A DNA stretch of 64,000 bases from Eustoma russellianum (GCA_036186865.1 AP025053.1:7770707-7834706), one strand, 5' to 3'; shown: positions 42,751 to 57,117, numbered from the stretch's first letter. Notes: generated by a model not told the origin, from the letters alone. A program made the numbers and translations.

Positions 42751-44899
42751 ATTACACTACAACCCTTTGTTAAAATTCCCTTTGAAAACAGAATCTGAAA
42801 CCACCTCAGATTCAGAACCCGTTTTTCAGAAATTCACAAATAATTGTACACAACTCCAAAAATTATGAAACTCTCCAGAATTTAACTTCAATGAGTTAAC
42901 AAGACTGTGTCCAAAAATCAGACAAACATAAGATCGTTTGACCCTTCAAACAAATAAACAGATTCAGATGGTCAATCTGGACAGAATGTTGCTGATTTTG
43001 CATAACGTATTTCTCTTTGAATACTCAACCAAAAAGGTTGATCTTTATATCCAAACACTCCTTAGGATGTGTAGATGAAGTTTCCAAAAGGCCCTGACCT
43101 TAAACAATTCTTGAAAAATACAGAATTTAAGTTTTCTCAAAACTGGTCAGATTGCAGCCAGATTGGAGCAGTTATCTTGCAAAGACTGAAAGACTAACTT
43201 TCCCTTGCTCAAATCAAGTGATTCTTGTTGCAAATGAAAGCTAATAGTCTGAAGTATAACTCCACCAAAAATCACGAATTTTGAAAATGTTTAGCTATTT
43301 TTTCAAATTGTGAGAAATTGTGTGAAAACTGAAGTCAAAAACGGGCAGAAAACAGAAATAAAGAAACAAGAGAAGAACACCGAGAATTTATCCTGGTTCG
43401 GTCAATGTGACCTACTCCAGTCCCAAGGAACACCTTTCCTTGGATTTCACTATCAAATGAACACCTTACAACAAGAGCCAAGCTTGATCCTTGGATTATA
43501 CACCAACCCTATTCAAGACTTGGATAATCACCTCTATGCAACTCTTAATTACAACACCTCTATCACCTATTGATGTAGCCTTATAAATTTGGCTAATCAA
43601 TCATACAAATCCAACCCAAGAAGGTGTGTATAGTGTAGCTGGACAACAGAAAAATTGGAACACCTTAGCTACAGAAAGTATGAACAAAAATATGAGAAGA
43701 GAATAGCAAGACAACAATCTTCAATTTTTGCTTTCAAGTGTGTGTCTTCTCTTCTTCACCTTGCCTCCTATTTATAGTGTGAATAGATGGCATATTCTAT
43801 CCAACTTTTAGACCATGTGATGGCTGGGAATTTTGAATTAAAGCACCTCCATAATCATCTCCAAAAACCTTGTCTCCATTACATTCAAATTTGAAATTTC
43901 AAGTTGGCAACTTTTGCCAACTAGCTTGTTTTTGAATTTTTCACTTGTCCAAAAGTCATAAAATGAGTACACCACCTTCTCCACCTATTTATGGATATTT
44001 TTGATGTTGTATGTATGTATACCAACTCAAATTTTGTGAATAAAAAATAATGAATAAGTGTTGACAAGATTATGTCAACATATAACACCAAAATTCATAC
44101 TTTCTTCTCCTTTACATATTGTGATGAATCTTGCACCAAGGACACCTTGTAATCTCTAAAAGATGATGATTAATATCCTCTTATAACATATATAAGAGTG
44201 TCTTCAAGAAAAAATAGAATGTGACATCTCAAATCGTCACATATCCAGCTATAGTCAATAATATCATCAATTGAGAGAATAAGATATAAGATCACCATAT
44301 AATCTTCAAAATAATAAAAACACAGCTCCAGAATGAAGATAATAATATGCTCAAGAGATTCCTTAAGTGAAAATACCAAAAATACCCTTGGGGGTAAAAT
44401 GACCAAAATAGCCCTTGTGTGAGAAAACTCCAGAAATGCTCCCGATGGTCAGAGATAATCGCAATACCACATTTGTTATGATAAATAAGATAATAATATG
44501 CACTTGACATATTTTCACCATATGATGTTCCTACAAAACTCAAAATACCAATTTTGCCCTTTTTGGTAAGTTGTAGAAACTTTCAAGGCACGTTAGTCAC
44601 AAGACAATCATAATCACCAAAAACACATAATAATCACACAATGAGCATGTATAAATCATGTACAAATGAAAACAATCATTTTATCACTTTTTAGAAAATT
44701 ATTTCTAAAAACCCTAGACATCGATCGATGTGAGAGATCTATGTACATAGATCGATCGATATGCAACAACCTGAGAGATCGATGTCAACTTGTTCAACTT
44801 TTTCAACTTTTAATCACATATAACACCATGTGTGACATTTTTAAGTATTCATCACTTAAAATCATGACTTTGAAAATTATCCAAACATATTTCTCAACA
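42751..44899 (-). repeat. 3' LTR of the SIRE-like element (61 bp lost at its outer end)
   Basis: Alignment with the right LTR begins at ATTACACTACAACCC and ends at TTCTCAACA. The two differ at a low percentage of positions (not counted fully), so the element is clearly older than the gypsy insertion. It contains CATCGATCGATG and AGATCGATCGAT palindromes near 44718-44765. Confidence 0.9.
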
Positions 44900-44912
44900 T
44901 TCTCCCCCTTTT
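44900..44912 (-). promoter_or_regulatory. Polypurine tract of the SIRE-like element
   Basis: The minus strand reads AAAAGGGGGAGAA directly before the LTR start TGTTGAGAAATATG. Confidence 0.85.
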
Positions 44913-45169
44913 GGATGATTTTCAAAATAACCTAATGTGATTTTAATGTCACAACTTATAACCAAATGTTTAACCAAATGTTTTCAACTATGTTTTCAAC
45001 TTTTAAATAGTATGCCGCTCCCCCTCAACTCATACTCTCCCCCTTAACCTATGCTCGAAAATTTATACCAATAAAAACTTAGCATATGATTCATCATGAC
45101 TTACCAACTAAAGCATGACTTACCAACTAAAATCATGTTCTTATTCTATCTCCCCCTTTATTTTGCAAA

Positions 45170-48100
45170 TCATGCAAAAGGTAGAACTATACAATGGTAT
45201 CGTAAGTCATCATTCCTAATTTGGCGTAAGTTTTCACAAGTGGCTTGATTAAGAGGTTTGGTGAAGATGTCAGCGATTTGGTGATCAGTTCTTATATGGT
45301 TTATTACTATGTCCTCATTTTGAACATGATCACGAAGAAAGTGGTATCGCACCTCAATGTGTTTGGCCTTAGAATGAAGCACCGGATTCCGGGAAAGATT
45401 GATTGCACTTGTGCTTTCGCAGAAAATTAGAATCTTATTCATTTTAATGCCAAAATCACTAAGTTGCTGTTTAAGCCAAAGTATTTGGGTAGTACATAAA
45501 CTCAAAGCGATATACTCGGCTTCAGTGGTAGAAAGAGCTACACTAGCTTGCTTTTTAGAAAACCAAGAGATCAAATTGGTTCCTATGAATTGACATGTAC
45601 CGCTAGTGGATTTTCTATCTAACCTGCAACCACCATAATCAGCATCACTATATGCGTGTAATTCCAACTTAACGTTTCTATCATACCACAGTCCTAAGTG
45701 AGGTGTATGCTTAAGATATCTAAAGATCTTTTTCATTGCATTGTAATGTGATACCTTAGGACAAGATTGAAACCTAGCACACATACACACACTAAACATA
45801 ATATCAGGTCTTGATGCAGTTAAGTATAACAATGAGCCAATCATAGACCTATAAAGTGTGTCATCAAAAGGTTTACCATTTTCATCCTTATCAAGTTTGG
45901 TACTAACACTCATAGGGGTAGTTGTAGGTTTCAACTCTTCAAAGCCAAACTTCTTAATCATATCATTGACATACTTAAGTTGGCTAATGTGAATTCCTTG
46001 AGGGGTTTGTTTGATTTGAAGTCCTAAGAAATAATTCAACTCTCCTACCATTGACATTTCAAACTCTGACTTCATACATTCTTCGAAGTCTTTTACTAAA
46101 TTAGGGTTGGTTGAACCAAAGATTATATCATCTACGTATATTTGAACTATTAACAAATCATTACCTTTTCTTCTTAGGAATAATGTGTTGTCGATGGTCC
46201 CCCTTTGATAATTATTTGCAATAAGAAAGTTTGCAAATCTATCATACCAAGCTCTTGGAGCTTGTTTTAAACCATATAAAGCTTTCTTAAGCTTATAAAC
46301 ATGGTTAGGATTCTTTGGATCTTCAAATCCAGGGGGTTGTTTGACAAACACCTCTTCTTGGATGTATCCATTCAAGAACGCACTCTTGACATCCATTTGG
46401 AAGAGCTTAATATTGCTTAGACTTGCAATCGCAAGTAATAATCTAATTGCTTCTAGTCGCGCAACGGGTGCAAAGGTTTCTTCATAATCTATTCCTTCTT
46501 GTTGATTATAACCTTGTGCGACTAGTCTAGCCTTATTCCTTGTAATATTTCCTTGTTCATCCATTTTATTTCTAAAGACCCATTTAGTTCCTATGATAGA
46601 CTTGTCTTCAGGTTTAGGTACTAAGTCCCATACGTTATTCCTTGTGAATTGATTTAATTCTTCATGCATAGCATCTATCCATTATATGTCACCTAAGGCT
46701 TCCTTTACGTTCTTAGGTTCTAATTGTGAGATTAAGCTATGTCCTTCAAGTTGACTTATATTTCTACGTGTTCTAACCCCAACACTTGGATCTCCAATGA
46801 TTAGTTCTCTAGGGTGCCACCAATTCCTAGATTGACTAGGTTCACCCTCATCTTGTTCAAATGTTTCATTAGTGTGAACGTTATCATATGTAATTGGATC
46901 ATTAGTTATATCTTCCAATTGCAGAGTCTCTTGATTTATTTCATCTAAGGGTTCATGTATGTCTTGTTCAGGGGGAGTTGGTTCTAGATGATCAAGTACA
47001 GGCTCAAGTAATATATCATCATCAAACATATTTTCAACATTTGTTTCTTGTTTATGTTGATGTTTATCACTAACTTCAAAGCATGCATTTTCATTGAATT
47101 TCACATGTATGGATTCAATTATTTTTCTAGATGCAGGATTATAACACCTATATGCTCTTGAGTTAGTTGAATACCCAACAAAATATGCATTCAATAGACT
47201 TTTGTTCAAATTTATCTAGATTATCCTTAGTGTTCAGCACAAAACATTTACATCCAAATACTTTAAGATAATCTATCTTAGGTTGTCTATTGTTTAGCAA
47301 TTCATAAGGCGTTTTATTTAATTACTTTCTAATAGTGAGCCTATTTATAATATAGCATGCACAACTAACAGCTTCAGCCCATAAATATTTAGGTAATTTA
47401 TTTTCACACAGCATTGTCCTAGCAACTTCTTGAATCGTTCTATTTTTACGTTCAACAACTCCATTGAGTTGTGGTGTTCTAGGTGGTGAGAATTCATGTT
47501 TGATTCCATATAGTTCGCAAAATTTGATTATGTCTTTGTTTTTAAATTCTCCACCTCTATCGCTTCTAATTCTTTTAACATTTTCTTCATAAATGTTTTC
47601 AAGTTGCTTAATAAGAATTTCGATTGCTAATGGAGCATCGTCTTTGTGTGTTAAGAACAATGTCCATGTGTAGCGTGAGTAATCATCTACTATGACACAC
47701 ACATAGTAGTGTCCACCTGGACTTCTTGTCCTACTTGGACTAAAGCAATTCTAGTACATGACTAGTACTCACTTCATGTTTCGGTTTTAAGGTTTCTTTA
47801 ATGTGTTTTCCCTTAATACATGTTTCACACATATGAAAATTATCTAAGTCTAACTTAGGCATTCCTCTAATTAAATTCTTATTAGACAATTTCTTAATAG
47901 TTGAAATTCCTATATGGCCTAATCTTCTATGCCATAAATTTACATCTAAGTCATGTGATATTAGACACTTAACCTTAGCATCTAACATGTTATCTAAGGT
48001 AAGAGTATAAATATTTCCATCTCTATTTCCTTTTAAAACCGTTTCTCCTTTTTCATTTATTATATCACAAGAATTGGGAAGAAAGGAGACATTATAACCA

Positions 48101-50562
48101 CAATCTATAAGTTGAGAAATGCTAAGTAAATTATAAGATAGATTGCTTATTAATAACACATTTCGTATTTGAAATGTGTTAGGGTCCCCAATTGTTCTTT
48201 TTCCAACAACTTGTCCTTTGTTATTGTCACCGAATGTTACTTTTCCTCCATTCTTGATATGTTCCAATTCGATGAATAGTTTGGGGTTCCCCGTCGTATG
48301 CCTCGAACATCCACTATCTAAAAACCATTTGGTTTTTAGATTCTTTGACTTTGTCTCCTTCTTGCATTCCTTGCATTTATCCTACAATGGAGACAAAGTT
48401 TTAGGTACCCTTTATTTGGGTCCTTGAATGTTAGGGGCACTATTCTTGTTTAGATATCCCTTAGGTATCCAAACTTGAATATACCTTCTAGACACATTTT
48501 TAGCATTGTTATAATTTGAAAAATAAGAAGAATTAGCATATACATGATTATTCCACATAAGTGAAGATGCATTGTTATACATGTTGTGCCATGGTTGATA
48601 ATCATTATAGGATGGCCGAATTTTATAATGTGCATAAGCATGCGATTTTGTTTCTTATATGGCGCTATATAAGTGTGTTTGTAGGCATTTCTATAAGACT
48701 TATAAGAGTGTTGCCTATATTTAGGTTCATAATAAGTTGTATGCATTTTATTCGGTCTAGTTGCATTTGTATACATGTAGGCATAATTTCTAGATTGTCT
48801 AGATGCAAAGTTTGGCCTAGATGTATAGTTATGCGTGTGTGTTTTTATGGGTGCATGCTGCATTTTTATCTTTGAATAAGAAGAAGGAGTAGAAGAAGAT
48901 TTAGCAGACAAGTTTGTTTTTATAACTTTATAAGGTTGTTTCGTAGTTGATGATACAAACTTAGTCTTTTTATCTAATTTGTCATCTTCTTCTTTATATC
49001 CCAATCCAGTTTTATCATTTCCATACTTTTGTGATGATATAAGTGTATCTAACATATTTGCACTAGATTTAAATTGTTCTATCATTTTTTCTAAGGTAAA
49101 TTTAGAAGACTTAAGTTGTACTATTTCATTTTCACAACTTTCTAACTTGGATTTTAACATTTTATTTTTCATTTGTAACTTTTGTTCATCTTTCCTATAT
49201 GATTCAATTTTATTCTCTAAAGAATCAAGAGTATTAGTAGACTCTTGTTTAAGATATTCTAGTTGATCGGAAAATTCCAAGTTGGACGTCTTCAACTTGT
49301 CATTTTCTTTAACTAGTTTCTTCTTTTCTTTAGAGAGCCTCTTACAGTGAGCATGCATTCTTAAAAATTCTTCATACATTTCATCAAATGTCATGTCACT
49401 ATCGGAATCACTATCAGAAGAAGAACATACCTCGTTGGATACGAAGCAGATTTGAGCTTCCTCAGTTTCAGATTCTGAGTCGGATGAGTCGCTCCATGTG
49501 CTCACCTTTATTGCTCGTTTCCCTTTTCTTGCCTTAGACTCCTTTGTCTTTGTCGTTTGAGCCTCCTTGTCCTTGGCTTGTTTATTATTGTTGTTGTTAT
49601 TATTATTTTTCTTCGTGGGACAGTCATATAAAATATGTCCTTTTTGACCGCATACATAACACTTTAATTCTTTATTATACCATTTGTTTGTGTTAACACT
49701 TTTATAACACTTTAATTCTTTATTCTTTACGTTGTCTATTCCTATTTGGACGTTTGAAAAACTTTCTAAGTTTTCTAGCTATCAATATCAAGTCATCGTC
49801 TAATTCAGTATCACTATTACTATCATCGTTACTAGCATGTGTTTCGATTGTTTTGAAAGCTATTGACTTACCGGATGACTTAGACGATTCAGACTTTCGT
49901 TGGTTCAGTTTTACCTCATAGACTTTAAGAGACCCGATCAATTCATCCATTTTAGTGATTGACGTTGTCTCCTCGATTGCAGTCACCTTTGGATCTCATT
50001 CAGCAGGGAGGCTTCGTAGCACCTTTTGAACCTTTTCATTATTCGAAAATGACTTCCCTAAAGCTTCAAGGGCATTGAAAATATTAGTAATCCTCAAACC
50101 CATAGATGTTATGGATTCGTTTGGCAACATTTTGAAAGTCTCTAATTCAGTCATAAGCATGTTTATTTTTGACTCTTTAACACCACCAGTACCTTCATGC
50201 TTTAATACAAGTGATTTCCACATGTCGTGTGCGCTTGTGCAATTTGACACATATCCTGCTTCAGAAGTTGTAAGTCCATTCAAAAGTAATTGCATAGCTT
50301 TAGCATTCATAGACATTTTCTTTTTATCATCTGATGACCATTCGCTTTTATATTTTTCAACCTCTTGAGTTACTCCACTAACTTGTGTAACTTTCGTTGG
50401 AATGTACGGTCCATCTTCAACTATAGACCATAAATCGATGTCTATAGCCATTAAGAATAGCCTCATTCTTAGTTTCCAATGAACAAAATTATTGCCATCA
50501 AAAAGAGGGGGGCATTGTGTAGACATACCTTCCAACTCACCTTTGTGAGAAACAATAGCCAT
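45170..50562 (-). pseudogene. SIRE-like gag-pol polyprotein, multiply disrupted
   Basis: ATG at 50562 opens MAIVSHKGELEGM and PPLFDGNNFVHWKLRMRLF starts the capsid core. TGA at 49998-49996 interrupts before KVTAIEE. Frame is lost near 49720 beside a 20-bp direct duplication. The knuckle CYVCGQKGHILYDC lies at about 49675-49635. An acidic SDSDSDSD stretch and long coiled coil follow (49440-49050), with KTGLGYKEED. A frameshift near 48650 precedes VWIPKGYLN and two stops. Protease reads WFLDSGCSRHTTG (about 48320). GAG-pre-integrase shows LWHRRLGH. A small deletion near 47735 precedes the integrase core (VIVDDYSRYTW, RGGEFKN, NGVVERKNR), and stops or shifts occur at 47322, about 47210 and 46684-46682. 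Reverse transcriptase (QMDVKSAFLNG, YVDDIIFGS) and RNase H (SDADYGGCRLDRKS, STTEAEYIA) are open from 46669 to 45170. Confidence 0.92.
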
Positions 50563-50670
50563 AGTATGTACATTGGATTTGAGACAAGCAGTATATAATG
50601 AATCGTTGTTTCTTGGCCTTGTATTGTTCGTATGGTGTTGAATCTTGCTTCTTTTGAGTGGTGTTGGTCT

Positions 50671-50683
50671 GGCTCTGATACCA
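50671..50683 (-). promoter_or_regulatory. tRNA-iMet primer-binding site, SIRE-like element
   Basis: The minus strand reads TGGTATCAGAGCC two bases after the LTR end ...GGTCCAACA. Confidence 0.9.
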
Positions 50684-50685
50684 AA

Positions 50686-52885
50686 TGTTGGACCGTGCAC
50701 CTGCAATAAACACCACTAGAGGGGGGGTGAATAGTGGTTAGCGGAAATTACACTACAACCCTTTATTAAACTCCCCTTTGAAAACAGAATCTGAAACCAC
50801 CTCAGATTCATAACCCGTTTTTCAGAAATTCACAAATAATTGTACACAACTCCTAAAATTATGAAACTCTCCAAAATTTAACTTCAATGAGTTAACAAGA
50901 CTGTGTCCAAAAATCAGACAAAAATAAGATCGTTTGACCCTTCAAACAAATAAACAGATTCAGATGGTCAATCTGGACAGAATGTTGCTGATTTTGCATA
51001 ACGTATTTCTCTTTGAATACTCAACCAAAAAGGTTGATCTTTATATCCAAACACTCCTTAGTATGTGTAGATGAAGTTTCCAAAAGGCCCTGACCTTAAA
51101 CAATTCTTGAAAAATACAGAATTTAAGTTTTCTCAAAACTGGTCAGATTGCAGCCAGATTGGAGCAGTTATCTTGCAAAGACTGAAAGACTAACTTTCCC
51201 TTGCTCAAATCAAGTGATTCTTGTTGCAAATGAAAGATAATAGTCTGAAGTATAACTCCACCAAAAATCACAAATTTTGAAAATGTTTAGCTATTTTTTC
51301 AAATTGCGAGAAATTGTGTGAAAACTGAAGTCAAAAACGGGCAGAAAACAGAAATAAAGAAACAAGAGAAGAACACCGAGAATTTATCCTGGTTCGGTCA
51401 ATGTGACCTACTCCAGTCCCAAGGAACACCTTTCCTTGGATTTCACTATCAAATGAACACCTTACAACAAGAGCCAAGCTTGATCCTTGGGTTATACACC
51501 AACCCTATTCAAGACTTGGATAATCACCTCTATGCAACTCTTAATTACAACACCTCTATCACCTATTGATGTAGCCTTATAAATTTGGCTAATCAATCAT
51601 ACAAATCCAACCCAAGAAGGTGTGTATAGTGTAGCTGGACAACAGAAAAATTGGAACACCTTAGCTACAGAAAGTATGAACAAAAATATGAGAAGAGAAT
51701 AGCAAGACAACAATCTTCAATCTTTGCTTTCAAGTGTGTGTCTTCTCTTCTTTACCTTGCCTCCTATTTATAGTGTGAATAGATGACATATTCTCTCCAA
51801 CTTTTAGACCATGTGATGGCTGAGAATTTTGAATTAAAGCACCTCCATAATCATCTCCAACAACCTTGTCTCCATTACATTCAAATTTGAAATTTCAAGT
51901 TGGCAACTTTTCCCAACTAGCTTGTTTTTGAAATTTCCACTTGTCCAAAAGTCATAAAATGAGTACACCACCTTCTTCACCTGTTTATGGACATTTTTGA
52001 TGTTGTATGTATGTATACCAACTCAAATTTTGTGAATAAAAAATAATGAATAAGTGTCGACAAGATTATGTCAACATATAACACCAAAATTCATACTTTC
52101 TTCTCCTTTACATATTGTGATGAATCTTGCACCAAGGACACCTTGTAATCTCTAAACGATGATGATTAATATCCTCTTATAACATATATAAGAGGGTCTT
52201 CAAGAAAAAATAGAATGTGACATCTCAAATCGTCACATATCCAGCTATAGTCAATAATATCATCAATTGAGAGAATAAGATATAAGATCACCATATAATC
52301 TTCAAAATAATAATAACACAGCTCCAGAATGAAGATAATAATATGCTCAAGAGATTCCTTGAGTGAAAATACCAAAAATACCCTTGGGGTAAAATGACCA
52401 AAATACCCCTTGTGTGAAAAAACTCCAGAAATGCTCCCGATGGTCAGAGATAATCGCAATACCACATTTGTTATGATAAATAAGATAATAATATGCACTT
52501 GACATATTTTCACCATATGATGTTCCTACAAAACTCAAAATACCAATTTTGCCCTTTTTGGTAAGTTGTAGAAACTTTCAAGGCACGTTAGTCACAAGAC
52601 AATCTTAATCACCAAAAACACATAATAATCACACAATGAGCATATATAAATCATGTACAAATGAAAACAATCATTTTATCACTTTTTAGAAAATTATTTC
52701 TAAAAACCCTAGACATCGATCGATGTGAGAGATCTATGTACACAGATCGATCGATATGCAACAACCTGAGAGATCGATGTCAACTTTTTCAACTTTTAAT
52801 CACATATAACACCATGTGTGACATTTTTAAGTATTCATCACTTAAAATCATGACTTTGAAAATTATCCAAACATATTTCTCAACA
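50686..52885 (-). repeat. 5' LTR of the SIRE-like element (2.2 kb, family C)
   Basis: TGTTGGACCGTGCACC to TTCTCAACA, TG...CA. It matches the solo LTR at 60528-63135 in reverse. It contains the CGATCGATCG palindrome motif at about 52715-52755. Confidence 0.92.
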
Positions 52886-53560
52886 CACACTTTATCAAGG
52901 GTAAACTGGAAAAAAAATTAATGTACCACACTTTGTTTGTGTAATTTTGTCTCTCCTTTGTGTAGATGGACACAATTTTCCCTTATGTTTCCCATCTTAT
53001 TTTTTCATTCTAGAAGGAACCATGTTAGATATTTTGCTTACTGTATTAGACATCTATAATCAGGAAAGAAAATTTCGACACAACATATCAATGCGAGGCG
53101 AATACAAAAAATATTTTCACAGGTTTAGATATGTCATTCATATGTTTAAATTAGAATCAGGTTGAACCATCAAATCTGCCGATTAATCTGTCTGACCAAC
53201 AAATCTCAAACTTGACCCGTTAAACTAAACTCAACATAAACTCGATCTATCAAACACGTAAGTACATGTAAACCCAATGAGTTAATCTGTCTTGCCAAAC
53301 CCTCAAAACTTGATAATCAATTTAACGAGTTAACTTCAACCTGGTCTGCAAGGTCTAATTCAAGTTTGTCTTTTAAACTCTGCGAACCCGTGACGTTCAG
53401 ATTCATCTTTTAAAAACCGTAAACCCGGACAGACCTATTTCTCACTATTAATTTACATAAACTGTACATGTCATTTTCGTCCTAGTTTTCTCTTTGGTTT
53501 GCACTTCCCTTTTTACTACTTTATTTGATCATGTTACTGTTATTTTGACTTTCACATTAG
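52886..53560. other. No gene recognised
   Basis: AT-rich intergenic sequence. A stretch at 53165-53450 has repeated AAACTTGA / CTCAACATAAACTCG-like words of unknown origin. Confidence 0.45.
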
Positions 53561-54400
53561 TTATGACTCCTTCAAGGTGGATCATACCTAGGAAATGTAA
53601 TGATAGTTTGTAAAGACAATGAGATGAAGAATGAAGGTGGATTGGTGTTTAAATAAGCAAGAATAGCTTGTCTCATGACATGGATCGATCCATGTCTCAG
53701 TTGGATCGATCTATGTGGCTTAAAAATGAAGTTGAGTATTCTGCCGAACATAGATCGATCACATCGATCGATCGATGTCACGTAGATCGATGACTTTGAT
53801 CAATCGATGTACCTTGGGTGCAAAGTTAAAACTCTTTGTCCAACATAGATCGGTCACATAGATCGATCGATGTGACTTCGATCGATACATAGATCAATTA
53901 AAGTAATTTGGATGAAAATTTGGAGCTCTCTGTGAGACATTGATCGATGACATCGATCGATCGATGTGCCAACATAAGTGACTTTTCATCTAGAATTGCA
54001 ACTTATGCACCAAGGAGCATATCCAATCACCATGTGACGGTCATAAATGTCTGAAATGAAGGTCAAGTGCCTATAAAAGGCTATTTCAACACATTTTCAA
54101 GACATCTTGATTTCAAGTTAGCTTATGCATTAAAATTTCTTCTTCCTACACAAAACACTCTCAATTTGAAAGTTCACTTGATTTCTTTCCTTATTACTAA
54201 GGATTGAAACTTGTTGGCTGTTGTATCCTAAGAGAAAATTTGTCTACAACCCTACAACAACTAGTGGGGGCAAATATTCCTTACGGATAGTGTTTGTACA
54301 CGCCTCAAGACATCAACTTTTCTCATTCTTCTTGTTGTTCTTGTATCCATTTTGTAACAATCGTAAGGAATAATTAAGATGGATTCAAAGACGTTTCTAA
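53561..54400 (+). repeat. Fragment of another LTR with CGATCGATCG repeats and promoter-like end
   Basis: It holds a loose array of GATCGATCGATG palindromes (53680-53970), then TATAAAAGG at about 54075 and a leader-like, T/C-rich stretch to 54400, where a family-A LTR cuts in. Order and composition are those of an LTR (enhancer repeats, TATA, R-U5). I cannot define its left edge or its parent element. Confidence 0.5.
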
Positions 54401-56755
54401 TGTAGGACCTGCAAGGCACCACTAGAAAGAAGGGGGGGGGGGGGTTGAATAGTGAGTGCAGAAAATTTGGTTTTTAACATTGTTTTAATCCAAATACCCA
54501 ACTTCTGAAAACAATTTCTGTTTTCAGGACATGTTTGTGACGTTTGAAAAACTAGGTTACAGGTCTTCAAAAATTCTGAAATTTGGAGAGATCATGTTTT
54601 GAGTATCTCCTAAAACTTTCAGATCACAATTCAACTGTTAACCCTTTTAAAAATCGTTGGTGGTCAGATTGCACAAATTTGCCAGAAACGGTAGTCTGAC
54701 TTGAAAAATTTATTCCAATTAAATGGTGGCTCCAAATGGTCTGAAAATTTAATGACAAACCTCTTACTTTGTGTATTTAATTGGGTTGAAAGAATTTGAA
54801 AAATTCCTTTGCGAAGTTAGTTAAATACGTTCAAAGTCTCAACCTTTGCAAGTCTGAAAATTAGACTGCACTAGTCTCAGAACTATGGACGTTTGAATGA
54901 CTTATATTTGTCCAAATGAGTTGAAACTTGCGCCAAATGAAACTTAAAATGTGTGAATATGTTTCTGGAAAGTTTCGTGATTTTTGAAATTCGTTTGATA
55001 TTTTTACGATCGTGATGAAAATGATGCACGGTGCAGGAAACTGAAAGTAAGTGCTGAAAAGTAAAGGACACAAGGAATTTTATACTGGTTTGGTTAAATC
55101 AACCTACTCTAGTCTTCGAGGACACCTTCCTCGGTTATCACTAATCACAAAACAACAAACAACACCTTACCACACAGGGTTGATGGAGTTATACACCAAC
55201 TCCAACCCTTTACAAACTTTACAAAGAATGACAATGATCACGAACACTACCACCGAGCGGATGAAAGATTGATCCACCTTGATCGATCTTTTACAACTAT
55301 ATAACGTGTATGGTGGTTTATATGAATCATATACAATATGTATGAATATGTATACAATAGGCTTTGAGAGAGAAGAAGAAAGAAAGGTAGAAGAAAGAGA
55401 TGACGAACACGTTTTGCACTAGAGGATTTGTGAGACTTGTCTTGTCTTTTGTTTGCTCTCCTTCTCCTCTTTTTATCAAGTTGTGGCCGCCCCCTTTTCC
55501 TTTTCTTCCTCTTGAAAATTATCTTTTAAGTCCTTGGAAGAATATCTTGCATCATTGTGACATTCACTTGCTTACTTGGCACCACTTCATTGGATAATCA
55601 TTAAGGCCTTGCATACTTGGCACTCATTGATTGGATGAGACTTGTCATCATTTGATGACTGTATAAATCTGAAAAATATCACTTAAAACATGTGTCAATT
55701 AATCATAAAAACATTGCCAATTGTCTTACAATCAATCCCACATAATTTGGAAGACAAATTGATCACCATTTACATCCATAAATTCGGCCACCTCATTCTA
55801 CACATGCTGAAATTTTCAGCATGTGCACTATCCAATACACATTCAAATTGTTGCCATATTATCATCCAATCACTCCATTTGAATTAAAGAAGTAAATAAG
55901 TCACCATTAAGCTTAAAAAATTCGGCCATTATACACACATGCTGAATTTTTAACATGTATCATATATGTGACACAGTTTGTAACATTACCTTGTGTAGCT
56001 CCCTCCTTTATGTCACCAACCTTGTATAATTCATTCTTGGCCAATCAAGATGCCAACTAGGCTCCACATATGCTCCATCAAGGCTGATCTAGGCGTGTGA
56101 CAATGGTTGCACATGTGCTGAATTTTATTTTTGCAAACTTTATAAAATAGTGCACAATAATTATACACATATGGTATATTCCAATCAACCCTAAATTGGT
56201 TTTTCTAGAACACTTTAGAATGTATTGAATATGTAAAAAGTGTCTAGATACATGTTATATGTCATGCAAAAAACGTTCCATGTGTCGTGTTCGTAGAAAA
56301 CCGAATTTTCGACTTTTGTCGATTTCGCGATTTTTCTCCAATTGAATTCAAACTTTTTTTTGCACATGTTATATATATATTATGTCATACATAATATACA
56401 AAGAATAACTTTAATAGTCAGCTCTAATGGATAAAGTAAAGTGGCGCCCCATGTGCTTAAAAGTTTAATTTGAAATCTCCACAATTTGGCCTTAATTGGG
56501 GGTGATTTGTTTGTGCCAACATGAAATGATTTTATGACTGAACATACCATGTAAGCCACGAAATTTGTGGCCATTTTTAAAGTGTAGGGTCTGGCCATCT
56601 ATATATGGCAAGTACGTGACACGTTGACGAAGTTTCGTTTGTCATCCGATATGACAATTTTTGGTTTAGAACCTTGTAACGTGTCGTAATAATTTTGTCA
56701 TCACCATGACTTATATCATATGATATAAGACCTGAATATACTCATTAATATATTT
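54401..56755 (-). repeat. Truncated family-A LTR
   Basis: Starts TGTAGGACCTGCAAGGCACC and follows the solo LTR 10837-13871 colinearly with many substitutions. It stops after CCTGAATATACTCATTAATA, where LINE sequence begins. About 490 bp of the LTR (its sense 5' part) are missing. A run of 12 G occurs near 54432. It carries two ACATGCTGAAA-type palindromes (about 55803 and 55935). Confidence 0.88.
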
Positions 56756-57117
56756 CATCCCCGGGAGCACCTCCTCGTGACCAGATTGATCCATCCGTGC
56801 TCAACCCTCCAAATTTAGATCCTCTCATACCTCCTGCTAATGACAGTGACCTGCAAACTGAAGTATTTTGTGATGCTACAGAGCCACCACTACATAACAT
56901 TTCTGATAATGGTGAATTAGGCCACTCTTCTGATACTGAATTACCGGTAGACAATCTGACAGATGCCTTGCAACATGTCCCAAATGATGTCGTACGTCGG
57001 ATGCAGTTAATCCCTCCTTCGCCTGATGTGGAGGTTTTAATCTCGAGATTACAGGAGCCACCTGAAGAGGTCGAATTTATTCCTGTAGTACCCTGGCGGA
57101 AACGCAGAGCCATGTAG
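56756..57117 (+). pseudogene. LINE ORF1, C-terminal part
   Basis: The open frame continues from the junction at 56756 (SSPGAPPRDQIDPSVL) through DPLIPPANDSDLQTEV to EFIPVVPWRKRRAM and TAG. It is acidic and Pro-rich, typical of the non-conserved tail of plant L1 ORF1 proteins. The RNA-binding and knuckle parts would lie upstream and are lost at the junction with the LTR. The assignment rests mainly on position, 83 bp before ORF2. Confidence 0.6.

Larger units (their letters stand above)
42751..52885 (-). mobile_element. SIRE-like Ty1-copia element, family C LTRs, left end truncated
   Basis: LTRs lie at 42751-44899 and 50686-52885, with primer-binding site at 50671-50683 and purine tract at 44900-44912. 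Reading on the minus strand, gag, zinc knuckle, protease, integrase, reverse transcriptase and RNase H follow in order with many frame breaks. The outermost 61 bp of the left LTR are missing, so no target duplication can be read. The motifs and the long gag coiled coil match the SIRE/Maximus lineage. Confidence 0.92.

Noticed and set aside
44170..44543. Open frames with hydrophobic stretches in the family-C LTRs (also 52166-52538 and 61038-61451)
   Set aside because: They lie inside LTRs in antisense or sense non-coding positions, recur only because the LTR recurs, and differ by frame breaks between copies.
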